Both the position numbers and the translations under genes were made by a program. From Micromonospora sp. C28SCA-DRY-2 (GTDB lineage: Bacteria; Actinomycetota; Actinomycetes; Mycobacteriales; Micromonosporaceae), in assembly GCF_030519475.1 (NCBI RefSeq), contig NZ_JAUMKD010000007.1, positions 62,001 through 126,000 of the forward strand: DNA of 64,000 nt, given 5' to 3'. The notes below the pieces were generated by a model. It was not told the origin of the DNA. It worked only from the letters and a program-made list of their open reading frames with translations, and did no database searches. Positions 1-8,426 of the stretch are shown one piece after another (the stretch's first letter is position 1; each line of letters begins with the position of its first letter).

Positions 1-147
1 ACACCGCGCACCGCCGTCCACCCGGCATGCTGGTCGGGTCCGTCACCCCACCCTACGCCGGTACGCCGGTAACGCCACCCCGCGCGTGGCCGGACCGCCC
101 CGCGCCCCCCGGCTTGCCTCCCGGCCGGGGGCTGGGAACATGGAGGG

Positions 148-492
148 ATGGCCGCCCAGCTGTTGACCATCGAGGTGGACCGGCTCGACTCCGGCCGGGC
201 CCGGCTACGGCTGTCCGGCGAACTCGACTTCGACACCGCCCCGGAGCTGGTCGCCGCCACGGCCGACCTGCGCCGGGACGGCTACCGGGAACTCCTGATC
301 GACCTGGCGGGCGTGACGCTCTGCGACTCCTCCGGACTCAGTGCCCTCGTGGTGGCGCACCGCGGCGACGCCGCGGTGGTCCGGCTCACCGGCGTGGGCC
401 CGCAGCTGGCGTCGCTGCTCAACCGCACCGGCCTGACCGAGCTGCTCGGGGTGGAGCGCCCGGCCGACGGCGGGATGCGCGCCGTCGGCTGA
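148..492 (+). CDS. STAS-domain anti-sigma factor antagonist
   Basis: A 114-residue protein that is a single STAS domain. The signature DSSGLS lies at about residues 60-65; in this family a serine of this motif is phosphorylated by an RsbW/SpoIIAB-type kinase, which breaks binding to the anti-sigma factor. The sequence before it (ELDFDTAPEL, residues 25-34) is the usual first strand and helix of the fold. The purine run GGAGGG directly abuts the ATG at 148, so ribosome spacing is unusually tight; no other in-frame ATG lies close upstream. No sigma or kinase gene is adjacent, so the partner is unknown; another anti-sigma-like protein lies at 27.9 kb. It converges on the next gene across a strong hairpin. 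Confidence 0.9.
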   Translation: MAAQLLTIEVDRLDSGRARLRLSGELDFDTAPELVAATADLRRDGYRELLIDLAGVTLCDSSGLSALVVAHRGDAAVVRLTGVGPQLASLLNRTGLTELLGVERPADGGMRAVG

Positions 493-528
493 GGCGGGCC
501 ACCCGTCGCTCGACCCGAGCGGGGGGAT

Positions 529-561
529 GGCCCCCGACCCTGGGACCAGGGGTCGGGGGCC
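529..561. terminator. bidirectional hairpin between convergent genes
   Basis: A perfect 12-bp GC-rich stem (529-540 with 550-561) closes a 9-nt loop. It lies between the ends of the STAS gene and the reverse-strand gene at 572-886, so it probably ends transcription from both sides. There is no U-tract, as is usual at this GC content. Confidence 0.7.
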
Positions 562-571
562 GGAGGATGGT

Positions 572-886
572 TCAGGGCGTGGCCACCGGCTGTAGTCGTG
601 GCCCGGTGCTGCCACGGCGGGGCGCCGCGGGTGGCTCCGCGTCGTCCGGTGGTCCGGAATCGGGCGTCTGAAAGAGATAGCGGACAAACTCCCCACCCGC
701 CTCGTTGTCGTCCGCTCCCGGCCACTGCCCGATGCAGTCCACCCCGACCACCTCGCGTCCGGTGCCGTCGGCCTCCTCCAGCAACGCCCAGAGGCTCACC
801 GGGTAGCAGCGGGTGTCCTCGGGCGAGAGCCGCCAGCGGGCGTACCAGCCCGGACGGGCGGGCACGATCTCGACGATCCTCTTCAT
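572..886 (-). CDS. hypothetical protein, 104 aa
   Basis: I do not recognise a family. The first 75 residues look folded: MKRIVEIVPA, then aromatic-rich segments (GWYARWRL, VSLWALLEE) and GVDCIGQWPG. The last 30 residues are rich in Pro, Asp and Gly and are probably disordered. There is no signal peptide or membrane segment. An AAGGGAAGG ribosome site precedes the ATG at 886. The gene is divergent from the DUF2267-like gene at 1099 and convergent with the STAS gene. The short start and aromatic content suggest a small cytosolic actinobacterial protein; no function can be assigned. Confidence 0.65.
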   Translation of the reverse strand: MKRIVEIVPARPGWYARWRLSPEDTRCYPVSLWALLEEADGTGREVVGVDCIGQWPGADDNEAGGEFVRYLFQTPDSGPPDDAEPPAAPRRGSTGPRLQPVATP

Positions 887-1098
887 GACGACCTTCCCTT
901 CCGCGTACCTCGGAAGTTTCCCGGTCCGCCCCGATCGTCGGCGCCGCCCGGGTGAGCGTCCCTCACCCCGGCCGGATGAAGCTGCCGGCGGCCGGCCCGG
1001 CGCCGCTGCCCGACCCGGAGCGTCCGTTTCGGCCGCGGCGACGGCGGGAAGGCGGCCCGACGGAAGCGAGGGAACACCAGCGGAAGCGAGGTGTCACC

Positions 1099-2079
1099 AT
1101 GCGCAAGCAGATGGAGGGCGACAACCAACGCCGCCGGGCCCTGGCCCGGCAGGCCCGCGAGCGCGGGATGCAGGCCAGCGAGGTCGGCGCCAGCCTGAGC
1201 GCCACCAAGCAGCTCACCAAGCTCGACCGGGGCAAGCGCCTCGGCCCGCAGCCGGCGGGCAGCCGGCACAAGCCGGACAGCACCCGGGGCGGCCCGGCGC
1301 CGCCGCCGGCGGGCATCCCGGAGAACCCCCGGCCCCGCCCGGAACCCGGCGCCGGTACGCCGGCGGAGACCACCGTCGGCTACCGCCGGCTGGTCGAGGA
1401 CGTCGCCCGCCGTACCGGGGCGGACTTCCGTACCGCCAAGATCGGCGCCGAGGCGACCGTGCTGGTCCTGGCCTGGGCGTTGGGCGAGGCGGAACGACAG
1501 CGGCTGCTGACCGCGGTGCCGCCGAAGCTGCACGACGTCGTCCCGGTCGACGGCATCCAGCGGCACCAGGACCTGTCCGGCTTCCTGGCCGAGGTGGGCC
1601 GGATCAGCGGGAACACCCCGGAGCACGCGCGCTACCAGGCGGAGGCGACCATGGCGGCGCTGCGCGACCAGGACGGTGAGCTGGTCGCGTCACTGCACGT
1701 GCCGGAGGGTCTGCGGGACCTGCTGGCCCCGCCGGAGCCCGGCGGCGGTGTGGTGGGCGCCAGCACCAGCACCCCGACGCTCGGCGACGCCGAGATCCGC
1801 GAGGCGCTGGGCGACCTGCCGTACTGGTCGGGTGACACCAACTCGCTGTCGCGCACCATCGCCCTGCCGCCGGACAACCTGGAGCGGGTGCTGGCCCGGC
1901 TGGACCAGCTCCGGGAGGAGACCGGACGCGGGCCGCGGATCGGCCGGGTGGACCAGACCACCGCCGTGGTGACGGTCCGCTCCCGGCAGGCCCGCGCGGT
2001 GACGGCGCGGGACGTCGACCTCGCGCACGCCGTCGACGCCGCGATCGACGAGGCGGGCGCCGGGCTGAACAGCGGCTGA
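1099..2079 (+). CDS. DUF2267 and pterin-dehydratase-like fusion protein
   Basis: A 326-residue protein. Residues 1-50 are very basic (RRRALARQARERG). A Pro-rich linker follows to about residue 90. Residues 92-205 resemble DUF2267: YRRLVEDVARRTG, a paired-helix repeat, and the LP.G.R.LL endings. Residues 230-320 resemble pterin-4a-carbinolamine dehydratase (LPYWSGD..L.R.I.LP.DN and TARDVDLAHAVDAAI), but the two catalytic histidines of the usual HHP segment are absent. The dehydratase part is therefore probably a non-catalytic binding fold, as in DCoH-type proteins. The ATG at 1099 is chosen over upstream in-frame starts because an AAGCGAGG site precedes it. The same 11-bp sequence GCGGAAGCGAG occurs twice just upstream. 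A second DUF2267 gene is at 16.1 kb. A role in stress adaptation is inferred from family context. Confidence 0.8.
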   Translation: MRKQMEGDNQRRRALARQARERGMQASEVGASLSATKQLTKLDRGKRLGPQPAGSRHKPDSTRGGPAPPPAGIPENPRPRPEPGAGTPAETTVGYRRLVEDVARRTGADFRTAKIGAEATVLVLAWALGEAERQRLLTAVPPKLHDVVPVDGIQRHQDLSGFLAEVGRISGNTPEHARYQAEATMAALRDQDGELVASLHVPEGLRDLLAPPEPGGGVVGASTSTPTLGDAEIREALGDLPYWSGDTNSLSRTIALPPDNLERVLARLDQLREETGRGPRIGRVDQTTAVVTVRSRQARAVTARDVDLAHAVDAAIDEAGAGLNSG

Positions 2080-2192
2080 CCCGCCCCGCGGGCCGACGGG
2101 CCCGGGTGGCGCGCCGGCGTCCCGCGCCGGCCGGGCCCGCAGCGCCGGCCCGCCCGCCACGCCGGGCGCGGGGGTCGGCTAGCGTGCCCGCC

Positions 2193-2978
2193 ATGGACCG
2201 CGCCGCCGACCGGTTGGAGCTGGTCGACGACCCGGCCCGCCCCGGCGGGCGTACGCTGCTGGCCGCCGGCGTCGAGCAGTCGTACGTGGACGTCACCGAC
2301 CCGCGCCACCTGCACTTCGAGTACGTGCGGCGGATGGCGGCGGTGGCGGACCTGGCGGCGCCGGCCGGCCGCCCGCTGGACGTGCTGCACCTCGGGGGCG
2401 GGGCGCTGACCCTCCCCCGCTACCTGGCCGCCACCCGGCCCGGCTCGGCGCAGCTGGTGGTCGAGCGCGATCCGGCGGTGGTCCAGCTGGTGGCCCGGGA
2501 GCTGCCGGCGCTCCCGCCGCAGGTGCGCACCGAGGTCGCCGACGCCCGGGACGCGCTGGCCGCCGCCCCGACCGGGCGGTACGACCTGGTGCTGGCGGAC
2601 ATCTACCGGGCGGCCCGGATGCCCGGGCACGTGACCACCGTCGAGTTCGCCGCCGAGGCGGCCCGGGTGCTGCGCCCCGAGGGCATCTACCTGGTCAACG
2701 TGACCGACCTGCCGCCGCTGGTCTTCGCCCGGGTCCAGGCGGCCACGCTGCGCGCCGCCTTCGCCGACGTGTGCCTGGTGGCCGACCGGCGGATGCTGCG
2801 CGGCCGGCGCTACGGCAACCTGGTGCTGGCCGCCGCCCGGCGACCCGGCCGGCTGCCGGTGGGCCGGCTGGCGGTGCTCGCGCTCCGGGACCGGGTGCCC
2901 GGCGGCGTGCTGCACGGCCCGGCGCTGGACGCGTTCGTGGCCGGCGCCCGCCCGGCCACCGACGCCGCCCTCCGCTGA
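2193..2978 (+). CDS. spermidine synthase-like methyltransferase-fold protein
   Basis: A 261-residue protein with the spermidine synthase / class I methyltransferase fold. The nucleotide-binding loop is VLHLGGGALTLPRYL at about residues 66-80, followed by the acidic strand end VVERDP (about 93-98), VADARDAL (about 118) and the catalytic-loop equivalent YDLVLADIY (about 130-138). Spermidine synthases use decarboxylated SAM and putrescine. Actinobacterial proteins of this short type have no tested polyamine activity that I can name, and the gene has no speD neighbour, so the substrate is open. The ATG at 2193 is preferred because it fits the family N-terminus (RLELVDDPARPGGRTL). The gene stands alone between the DUF2267 fusion and the convergent NDH-2 gene. 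Confidence 0.75.
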   Translation: MDRAADRLELVDDPARPGGRTLLAAGVEQSYVDVTDPRHLHFEYVRRMAAVADLAAPAGRPLDVLHLGGGALTLPRYLAATRPGSAQLVVERDPAVVQLVARELPALPPQVRTEVADARDALAAAPTGRYDLVLADIYRAARMPGHVTTVEFAAEAARVLRPEGIYLVNVTDLPPLVFARVQAATLRAAFADVCLVADRRMLRGRRYGNLVLAAARRPGRLPVGRLAVLALRDRVPGGVLHGPALDAFVAGARPATDAALR

Positions 2979-3048
2979 GGCGCGCAGCGCGCCCGCACGC
3001 CACCGACGCCGGCTTGCTCCGCCCTGCTGCCGTCGGGCGGCGAGGCGC

Positions 3049-4350
3049 TCAGCGGGCCCGGACGGCCACCTCGGGCGAGGAGCTCTCCAGCGGCACCGCG
3101 TTGGCCGGGACCAGGCCGAGCTGCACCCCCGGCCGGGGCAGCGTCGCGTCGAGCACCCAGTCGGCGCCCACCCGCGCCCGGTTGCCGGGCATGGCCAGCA
3201 GGTGGTAGCCGCGGGTGACCGCCTTCGCCGGCAGTCCGGCCAGGTTCAGCTTCAGCGGGTTCGCCGCCGCGTCCCGGCCGCCCAGGTCGACCACCCAGCC
3301 CAGGTCGTGGTGCCGGTACGGCCGGCGGCGCCCCTGTCCGTACGAGGCGGCGATGTTGTGCGCGGCCAGCTTGCCCTGCCGCTGGGCGTGCTGTGCGGTC
3401 ATCGTGCAGATCTGCCCGGGGTGGGTCAGGTCGGGCACCGCGGCGGCGTCGCCGCAGGCGTACACCTCGGGGAAGCCGGGGACGGTGAGGTACTCGTCGA
3501 CGACCAGCCGGCCCCGCTCGGTGCGCAGGCCCAGCTCGGCCACGAACGGGTCGGGGCGCACCCCGACGCACCAGACCAGCGTGCAGGTTGGCACGTAGTC
3601 GCCGTCGGTGAGCTTGACCCCGTCGGCGGTCGCCTCGGCGACCGAGGTGCCCATCCGCACGTCCACGCCCCGGCGCTCGAGCACCCGGTGGGCGGTGTCC
3701 GACATCCGCTTGTCCAGCTCGGGCAGCACCCGGGGGGCGATGTCGAGCAGCTGCCACCGGGGGCGGATCTTCAGCCGTGGTCGCTGGGCCATCAGCGCGT
3801 CGGTGAAGAGCTGGCCGTGTGCGGCCACCTCGGTGCCGGTGTAGCCGGCGCCGACCACCACGAAGGTGGACCGGGCCCGCTGCTCGGCCGGGTCCTCGGC
3901 CTGCTCGGCCAGTTCGATCTGACGGACCACGTGGTCGTGCAGGTAGAGCGCCTCGGGCAGGCCGCGGAAGCCGTGCGCGTACTCGGTCACCCCGGGGATG
4001 GGCAGCAGCTTGTTGACGCTGCCCACGGCGAGCACCAGCCGGTCGTACGCCAGCCGGTTGCGGTCCCCCTCCGGCTGGGTGAACCCGACCCAGCGGTTCT
4101 GCAGGTCGACGTGGTCGGCCTCGCCGATGACCACCCGCACCCCGTCCAGCGTGCCGGCCAGCGGCACGGCGATCCGGGTCGGCTCCACCACCCCGGCGGC
4201 CACCTCGGGCAGCAGCGGCAGGTAGAGGAAGTAGTCGGTGGAGTTCAGCACCACGATCTCGGCCTTGTTCCGGGCCAGCCGGCTCAAGGTCTTCGCCGCG
4301 TGGTAACCGGCGAACCCGGCCCCCACGATCACCACACGAGGTTTCGTCAT
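3049..4350 (-). CDS. ndh: type II NADH dehydrogenase (NDH-2)
   Basis: A 433-residue FAD protein that passes electrons from NADH to membrane quinone without pumping protons. FAD-binding GAGFAGYHAA is at residues 10-19, the NADH-binding GxGxxGxE element VVVGAGYTGTEVA at 164-176, the second FAD motif EVYACGDAAA at 295-304, and the family segment TAQHAQRQGK at 318-327. Length is typical for bacterial NDH-2. The C-terminus (RPGVQLGLVPANAVPLE) is short and amphipathic, consistent with peripheral membrane attachment. The gene is monocistronic; 40 bp separate it from the end of the upstream debranching-enzyme gene on the same strand. A generic pyridine-nucleotide oxidoreductase is the alternative, but the combined motifs favour NDH-2. 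Confidence 0.9.
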   Translation of the reverse strand: MTKPRVVIVGAGFAGYHAAKTLSRLARNKAEIVVLNSTDYFLYLPLLPEVAAGVVEPTRIAVPLAGTLDGVRVVIGEADHVDLQNRWVGFTQPEGDRNRLAYDRLVLAVGSVNKLLPIPGVTEYAHGFRGLPEALYLHDHVVRQIELAEQAEDPAEQRARSTFVVVGAGYTGTEVAAHGQLFTDALMAQRPRLKIRPRWQLLDIAPRVLPELDKRMSDTAHRVLERRGVDVRMGTSVAEATADGVKLTDGDYVPTCTLVWCVGVRPDPFVAELGLRTERGRLVVDEYLTVPGFPEVYACGDAAAVPDLTHPGQICTMTAQHAQRQGKLAAHNIAASYGQGRRRPYRHHDLGWVVDLGGRDAAANPLKLNLAGLPAKAVTRGYHLLAMPGNRARVGADWVLDATLPRPGVQLGLVPANAVPLESSSPEVAVRAR

Positions 4351-4390
4351 TGCGGCCCCGTTCCCACCGACTGGAGGGACAAACGTGGCC

Positions 4391-6541
4391 TCAACCGGAA
4401 AGCCGGACGTACCCGGCGTCGCCCACCGCCTCCACGTCCCAGGAGTGGTCGAAGGCCCGGATCCGGTCCACCCTGATCCGGCCGATCTCGGCCGGGATGT
4501 GCGGATCGAGGGTCAGCCGCCCGTCCACCGGCTCGAGTCCGAGCATGGCCCGGACGAAGGCCAGCGGGGCGCCGGTGGCCCACGCCTGCGGGCTGCACGC
4601 CGTCGGGTACGGCACCGGGAAGATCAGCCGGTCCCGGGGAAAGCCGCTCATCGCCTCGGGCAGCCGGTGGCCGAACTGCTCGGCGGCCTCCAGCAGCGCC
4701 AGGCTGATCCGGTTCGCCTCGTCCCGGTAGCCGTAGCGGGCCAGGCCGAGCACGGCCAGCGAGTTGTCGTGCGGCCAGACGGTGCCCAGGTGGTAGCCGA
4801 GCGCGTTGTAGAGCCGCTCGCGGCGGGACATGGTCCGGATACCCCAGCCGGAGAACATGTCGTCCGACATCAACTGCCGCACCACCGCCGCCGCCCGCTC
4901 CGCCGGCACGATCCCGCTCCACAGCAGGTGGCCCAGGTTGGAGGTCATCGCGTCGACCCGGTTCTTGTCGCCGTCCAGGGCGACCGCGTAGTAACCGCCC
5001 CGCTCCTCGATCCAGTAGTCCCGGTTGAACCGGTCGAACAGCCCGGCCGCGTCCGCGCGCAGCCGCTGCGCCAGCGCGGGGTCGGCCAGCGGCCCGTCGG
5101 CCAGCTCGGCCAGCCGCAGCTTCGCGTCGTAGGTGTAGCCCTGCAGGTCGGAGGTGGCCAGCGGCAGCACCGGGATCCGGCCGTCGGCGAAGCAGACCCC
5201 GTCCGGCGAGTCCCGCCAGCACTGGTTGCCGAGCCCCTCCGGCGAGCGGGTGGCGTACTCGACGTAGCCGTCGCCGTCCCGGTCGCCGTAGTCGTCGATC
5301 CAGTGCAGCGCGGCGATCGCGTTGTCCCGCAGCAACCGGACGGTCTCGTCGTCGCGGCTCCACCGCCAGTACTCCGACAGCAGGATCAGCCACAGCTGGG
5401 TGGCGTCCGCGGTGCCGTAGTTGGGCGTGTACGGCTTCACCCCGGTCCGGGTCAGCTCGCCACTGCGTACCTCGTGCAGGATCTTGCCGGGCTCCTCGTC
5501 GGTGAAGTCGTCACAGCGCCGCCCCTGCAAGCGGGCCAGCGCGAGCAGCGCCCCCTTGGCCAGCATCGGCCCGGCCCCCAGCGTCTGGTACGCGGTGATC
5601 AGGGTGTCCCGGCCGAAGACGGTGAGGAACCAGGGCAGGCCCGCCCCGGGCAACACGATCCGCTGCCCCCTGACCTCGAGTTCCAGCCGCAGCGCGGCGA
5701 GGTCGTCGCGCGACTTGCGCACGGTCTGCGTCAGAGCCTCGTTGTCGCTGGTCAGCAGCGCCCGGTTGGTGGTCCACCGGCGCACCGGGTCCTCGGCGCG
5801 CTGGTGGACCACGTCGGCGATGTCGCCGCGGACCGGCTCCACCACCCCCATCCCCGGCGGCAGCGGCACGTGCAGGTCCACCTCCCACTCCTGGCGTGGG
5901 GACAGCTCGATCCGCCAGACCAGCTCGTCGCCCTCGATCCGGGCGACCGGCATCGAGCTGCGCACCCGGGTCTCGGCGGCGAACCCGTCCACCGCGTACG
6001 AGAAGCACAGCTCGGAGCGGTCCGGCTGGTGGTCGCGGACGATCTGCGCCGAGCGGTCCCGCACGCCCGACTTCACCTCGAACAGGTCGGCGAAGTCGGC
6101 GGTCACCGCCAGGCGCAGCTCGAACCGGACCGGCTCCGGCCGGAACGACACGATGGTCACCCGCTCGTGGAAGCCGTCGCCCACGTAGCGCAGCCGGCGC
6201 AGGCCCAGGCTGTTGAGGGGCAGACCGGGCAGGTCCGGGTTGGTCAGCACGTACTGGGCCGAGTAGTGCTGGAGCGTCTGCGAGCGCAACGCCAGCAGGC
6301 GGCTCCCGTTGACCGACAGCACCCACCCGCAGACCAGCCGGGTGTCCAGGTGCACCAGGCCGCCGATGCTGCCCGGCGGCACGTCCCCGCACCGGTCGGC
6401 GTACATGAAGGTCGGGCCGCTGAGCACGGCGAGCGAGTCCGGGCCGAGCTCGGGCGGCAGGGCCCGCTGGTCACCGCCCTCCCAGGCGGTGGCGACCAGG
6501 CCGGGGGTCGGATCCGCGGGCGTGGCACGCACGGCAGCCAT
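4391..6541 (-). CDS. glycogen debranching N-terminal domain / amylo-alpha-1,6-glucosidase-like protein
   Basis: A 716-residue cytosolic protein. The first 230 residues are the beta-rich glycogen-debranching N-terminal domain (FMYADRCGDV, GLVHLDTRLV, RYVGDGFHERV). The rest is a six-hairpin (alpha/alpha)6 glycosidase-type domain with GAGLPWFLTVFGRDTLITA, LWLILLSEYWRWS, DRDGDGYVEYA and VWPHDNSLAVLGLARYG. The FGRDT and PHDNS segments hold the probable catalytic acids by family comparison. Proteins of this group often sit with trehalose or maltose genes; no such neighbour is present here. The start at 6541 (MAAVRATPAD) is chosen; an in-frame ATG nine codons upstream (6568) is possible. The gene is divergent from the M28 peptidase gene, and the shared 120-bp region holds a 17-bp inverted repeat. 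Confidence 0.85.
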   Translation of the reverse strand: MAAVRATPADPTPGLVATAWEGGDQRALPPELGPDSLAVLSGPTFMYADRCGDVPPGSIGGLVHLDTRLVCGWVLSVNGSRLLALRSQTLQHYSAQYVLTNPDLPGLPLNSLGLRRLRYVGDGFHERVTIVSFRPEPVRFELRLAVTADFADLFEVKSGVRDRSAQIVRDHQPDRSELCFSYAVDGFAAETRVRSSMPVARIEGDELVWRIELSPRQEWEVDLHVPLPPGMGVVEPVRGDIADVVHQRAEDPVRRWTTNRALLTSDNEALTQTVRKSRDDLAALRLELEVRGQRIVLPGAGLPWFLTVFGRDTLITAYQTLGAGPMLAKGALLALARLQGRRCDDFTDEEPGKILHEVRSGELTRTGVKPYTPNYGTADATQLWLILLSEYWRWSRDDETVRLLRDNAIAALHWIDDYGDRDGDGYVEYATRSPEGLGNQCWRDSPDGVCFADGRIPVLPLATSDLQGYTYDAKLRLAELADGPLADPALAQRLRADAAGLFDRFNRDYWIEERGGYYAVALDGDKNRVDAMTSNLGHLLWSGIVPAERAAAVVRQLMSDDMFSGWGIRTMSRRERLYNALGYHLGTVWPHDNSLAVLGLARYGYRDEANRISLALLEAAEQFGHRLPEAMSGFPRDRLIFPVPYPTACSPQAWATGAPLAFVRAMLGLEPVDGRLTLDPHIPAEIGRIRVDRIRAFDHSWDVEAVGDAGYVRLSG

Positions 6542-6577
6542 ACGTCTCACCGTAGGAACGCCGATCACCGTCCGTCA

Positions 6578-6594
6578 TCACCCGCTCCGGGTGA
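6578..6594. promoter_or_regulatory. inverted repeat TCACCCG-N3-CGGGTGA
   Basis: A perfect 7-bp inverted repeat with a 3-nt spacer in the region between the divergent debranching and peptidase genes. A near-identical copy (one end base changed) is at 8132-8148, upstream of the small gene at 8218. The form suits a dimeric repressor site; the regulator is unknown. Confidence 0.4.
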
Positions 6595-6660
6595 AAACCG
6601 GCAGCACATCCACGATCGACGATATGGACAAACACCACCGTCGATGGCGAGGATGCGGTG

Positions 6661-8106
6661 ATGGGATCTCATGACACCGCCGGCGACCGACCCACGAGGT
6701 CCACCCGGCGCACCTTCCTGTCCGCCTCCGCCGCCGCCACCGCCGCCACCGTCGCCGTTCCCCTGCTGGCCGAGCCGGCCGCCGCACACGACGCCCCGCC
6801 GGACGGGCCCGGCCGCCCGGTCCGGCCGCAGCCCCCCGACCGGGAGCTGCGTGACCTGCTGCGGCAGGTCGACCAGCGGCGGATCGAGGCGATCGTCCGC
6901 CGGCTGGCGGCGTTCGGCACCCGGCACACCCTCTCCAGCCAGGACGACCCGGAGCGCGGCATCGGCGCCGCCCGGGACTGGATCCACGACCGGATGCGCG
7001 AGTACGCCGCCGCCTCCGGCGGCCGGATGACCGTCGAACTCCAGTCGTACGTGCAGCAGCCGGCCGCCCGGATCCCGGTGCCCACGACGATCACCAACGT
7101 GGTGGCGACGCTGCGCGGGGAGACGTCGCCGAACCGGACGTACGTGATCACCGGGCACTACGACTCCCGGGCCAGCGACGTGATGGACGCGGTCAGCGAC
7201 GCCCCGGGCGCCGACGACGACGCGTCCGGGGTGGCCGTGGTGATGGAACTGGCCCGGCTGATGGCCACCCGGCGCACCGCCGCCACCATCGTCTTCGCCG
7301 CCGTGGCCGGCGAGGAGCAGGGGCTGTACGGCTCGGCGTACCTGGCCGGGCAGCTCAAGGCGGCCGGCGCGGACGTGCAGGGCATGTTCAGCAACGACAT
7401 CGTGGGCAGCAGCACCGCCGACGACGGCACCCGCGACCCGCGCAGCGTGCGGCTCTTCGCCGAGGGGGTGCCGACGGCGGAGACGCCCGCCGAGGCGGCC
7501 ACCCGGCAGTCCGTCGGTGGCGAGAACGACTCGTCGTCGCGGCAACTGGCCCGGTTCGTCGCCGACACCGCCGAGAACTCGGCCACCGGCATGCGGGTCC
7601 GGGTGATCTACCGGCGGGACCGCTACCTGCGCGGCAGCGACCACATCTCGTTCCTGCGCGAGGGCTGGCCGGCGGGCCGGTTCACCGAGCCGAACGAGGA
7701 CTTCGCCCACCAGCACCAGGACGTCCGGGTGGTCGACGGCAAGCAGTTCGGCGACCTGCCGGAGTTCTGCGACTTCGCGTACATCACCCGGGTGGCCCGG
7801 GTCAACGGCGCCGCGCTCTGGTCGCTGGCCCGCGCCCCCGGCACCCCGAAGGGCGCGGTCATCGTCACCAGCAACCTCACCAACGACACCACCCTGCGCT
7901 GGCAGCGCGGCACCGAGCCGGACCTGGCCGGCTACGAGGTGCTGTGGCGGGAGACCACCGCGGCGGAGTGGCAGCGGGTGATCCCGGTCGGCGACGTCAC
8001 CGAGGTGACCATCGACCTGTCCAAGGACAACGTCTTCTTCGGCGTGCGGGCGGTGGGCCGCGACGGGCACCGCAGCCCGGTGGCGTTCCCCCGGCCGGGC
8101 AGCTGA
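6661..8106 (+). CDS. secreted M28-family zinc peptidase (Tat signal)
   Basis: A 481-residue exported aminopeptidase-type enzyme. The N-terminus has a twin-arginine signal (STRRTFLSASAAA, about residues 14-26), a hydrophobic stretch and an AAA-type cleavage region near residue 43. The M28 zinc ligands are visible in order: GHYDSR (about 165-170), PGADDDASG (about 182-190) and the catalytic pair GEEQGLYGS (about 217-225). Later ligands lie in the NDIVG and SDHISF segments. The last 80 residues (GYEVLWRETT, FGVRAVGRDGH) look like a fibronectin type III module. The ATG at 6661 is used, with GAGGA at 6649-6653; an adjacent GTG at 6658 is possible. It probably releases amino acids from peptides outside the cell. 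Confidence 0.9.
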   Translation: MGSHDTAGDRPTRSTRRTFLSASAAATAATVAVPLLAEPAAAHDAPPDGPGRPVRPQPPDRELRDLLRQVDQRRIEAIVRRLAAFGTRHTLSSQDDPERGIGAARDWIHDRMREYAAASGGRMTVELQSYVQQPAARIPVPTTITNVVATLRGETSPNRTYVITGHYDSRASDVMDAVSDAPGADDDASGVAVVMELARLMATRRTAATIVFAAVAGEEQGLYGSAYLAGQLKAAGADVQGMFSNDIVGSSTADDGTRDPRSVRLFAEGVPTAETPAEAATRQSVGGENDSSSRQLARFVADTAENSATGMRVRVIYRRDRYLRGSDHISFLREGWPAGRFTEPNEDFAHQHQDVRVVDGKQFGDLPEFCDFAYITRVARVNGAALWSLARAPGTPKGAVIVTSNLTNDTTLRWQRGTEPDLAGYEVLWRETTAAEWQRVIPVGDVTEVTIDLSKDNVFFGVRAVGRDGHRSPVAFPRPGS

Positions 8107-8131
8107 GCTTCCCGCCGGGCGGCTGAGCGGT

Positions 8132-8148
8132 TCACCCGGATCGGGTGG
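8132..8148. promoter_or_regulatory. inverted repeat TCACCCG-N3-CGGGTGG
   Basis: A second copy of the element at 6578-6594, with one arm-end mismatch. It lies 26 bp after the peptidase stop and 70 bp before the small basic gene. It may control that gene or be a shared operator of the two units. Confidence 0.35.
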
Positions 8149-8217
8149 GGTCCGCTCACCCGGGGACGGCGGAGCATGGTCGTCGGTCCGATCTGAGCGC
8201 ACGACGGAGGCAACCTG

Positions 8218-8379
8218 ATGAGCACGCCGATGTCCAACGACCAGCGGCAGCCGATCTACCTGCGGCAGAGCGGGCGCAAGCAGCTCACCCCGCGGCAGCG
8301 GCGGCGGGTGGAGCACAAGCAGGGGCGCATCGAGCGGCTGGGCATGCTGCGCACCGACGCGCGGCGACCCGGGCGCTGA
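8218..8379 (+). CDS. small basic protein, 53 aa
   Basis: A short ORF that starts with ATG at 8218 behind a good GGAGG site (8206-8210). The product is strongly basic: YLRQSGRKQLTPRQRRRVE, then HKQGRIERLGMLR. The composition resembles the basic N-terminal tail of the DUF2267 fusion at 1.1 kb and small nucleic-acid-binding actinobacterial proteins. It has no signal peptide, membrane segment or cysteine. A strong hairpin follows the stop by 12 bp, so it is a complete small transcription unit. Nucleic-acid binding is inferred from charge only. Confidence 0.6.
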   Translation: MSTPMSNDQRQPIYLRQSGRKQLTPRQRRRVEHKQGRIERLGMLRTDARRPGR

Positions 8380-8390
8380 GTCGCCCGCCG

Positions 8391-8422
8391 GTGCCGGCCG
8401 CCCCGCCACGGGCGGCCGGCAC
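8391..8422. terminator. bidirectional hairpin terminator
   Basis: A perfect 13-bp stem (8391-8403 with 8410-8422) and a 6-nt loop, between the convergent small basic gene and the GNAT gene. Confidence 0.75.
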
Positions 8423-8426
8423 CGCG

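Noticed and set aside
1..147. Coding frame at the start of the window (27-671)
   Set aside because: Pro/Arg-rich shadow of the STAS gene in another frame; no ribosome site or domain.
2979..2993. GGCGCGC-A-GCGCGCC after the spermidine-synthase-like gene as terminator
   Set aside because: The one-base loop cannot form a stable hairpin, and such GC palindromes are expected by chance here.
3202..6661. Very long forward frames (about 424 and 758 residues) opposite the NDH-2 and debranching-enzyme genes
   Set aside because: They are antisense shadows: composition is rich in Arg, Gly, Pro, Val and Gln without domains, and the reverse-strand genes carry clear motifs.
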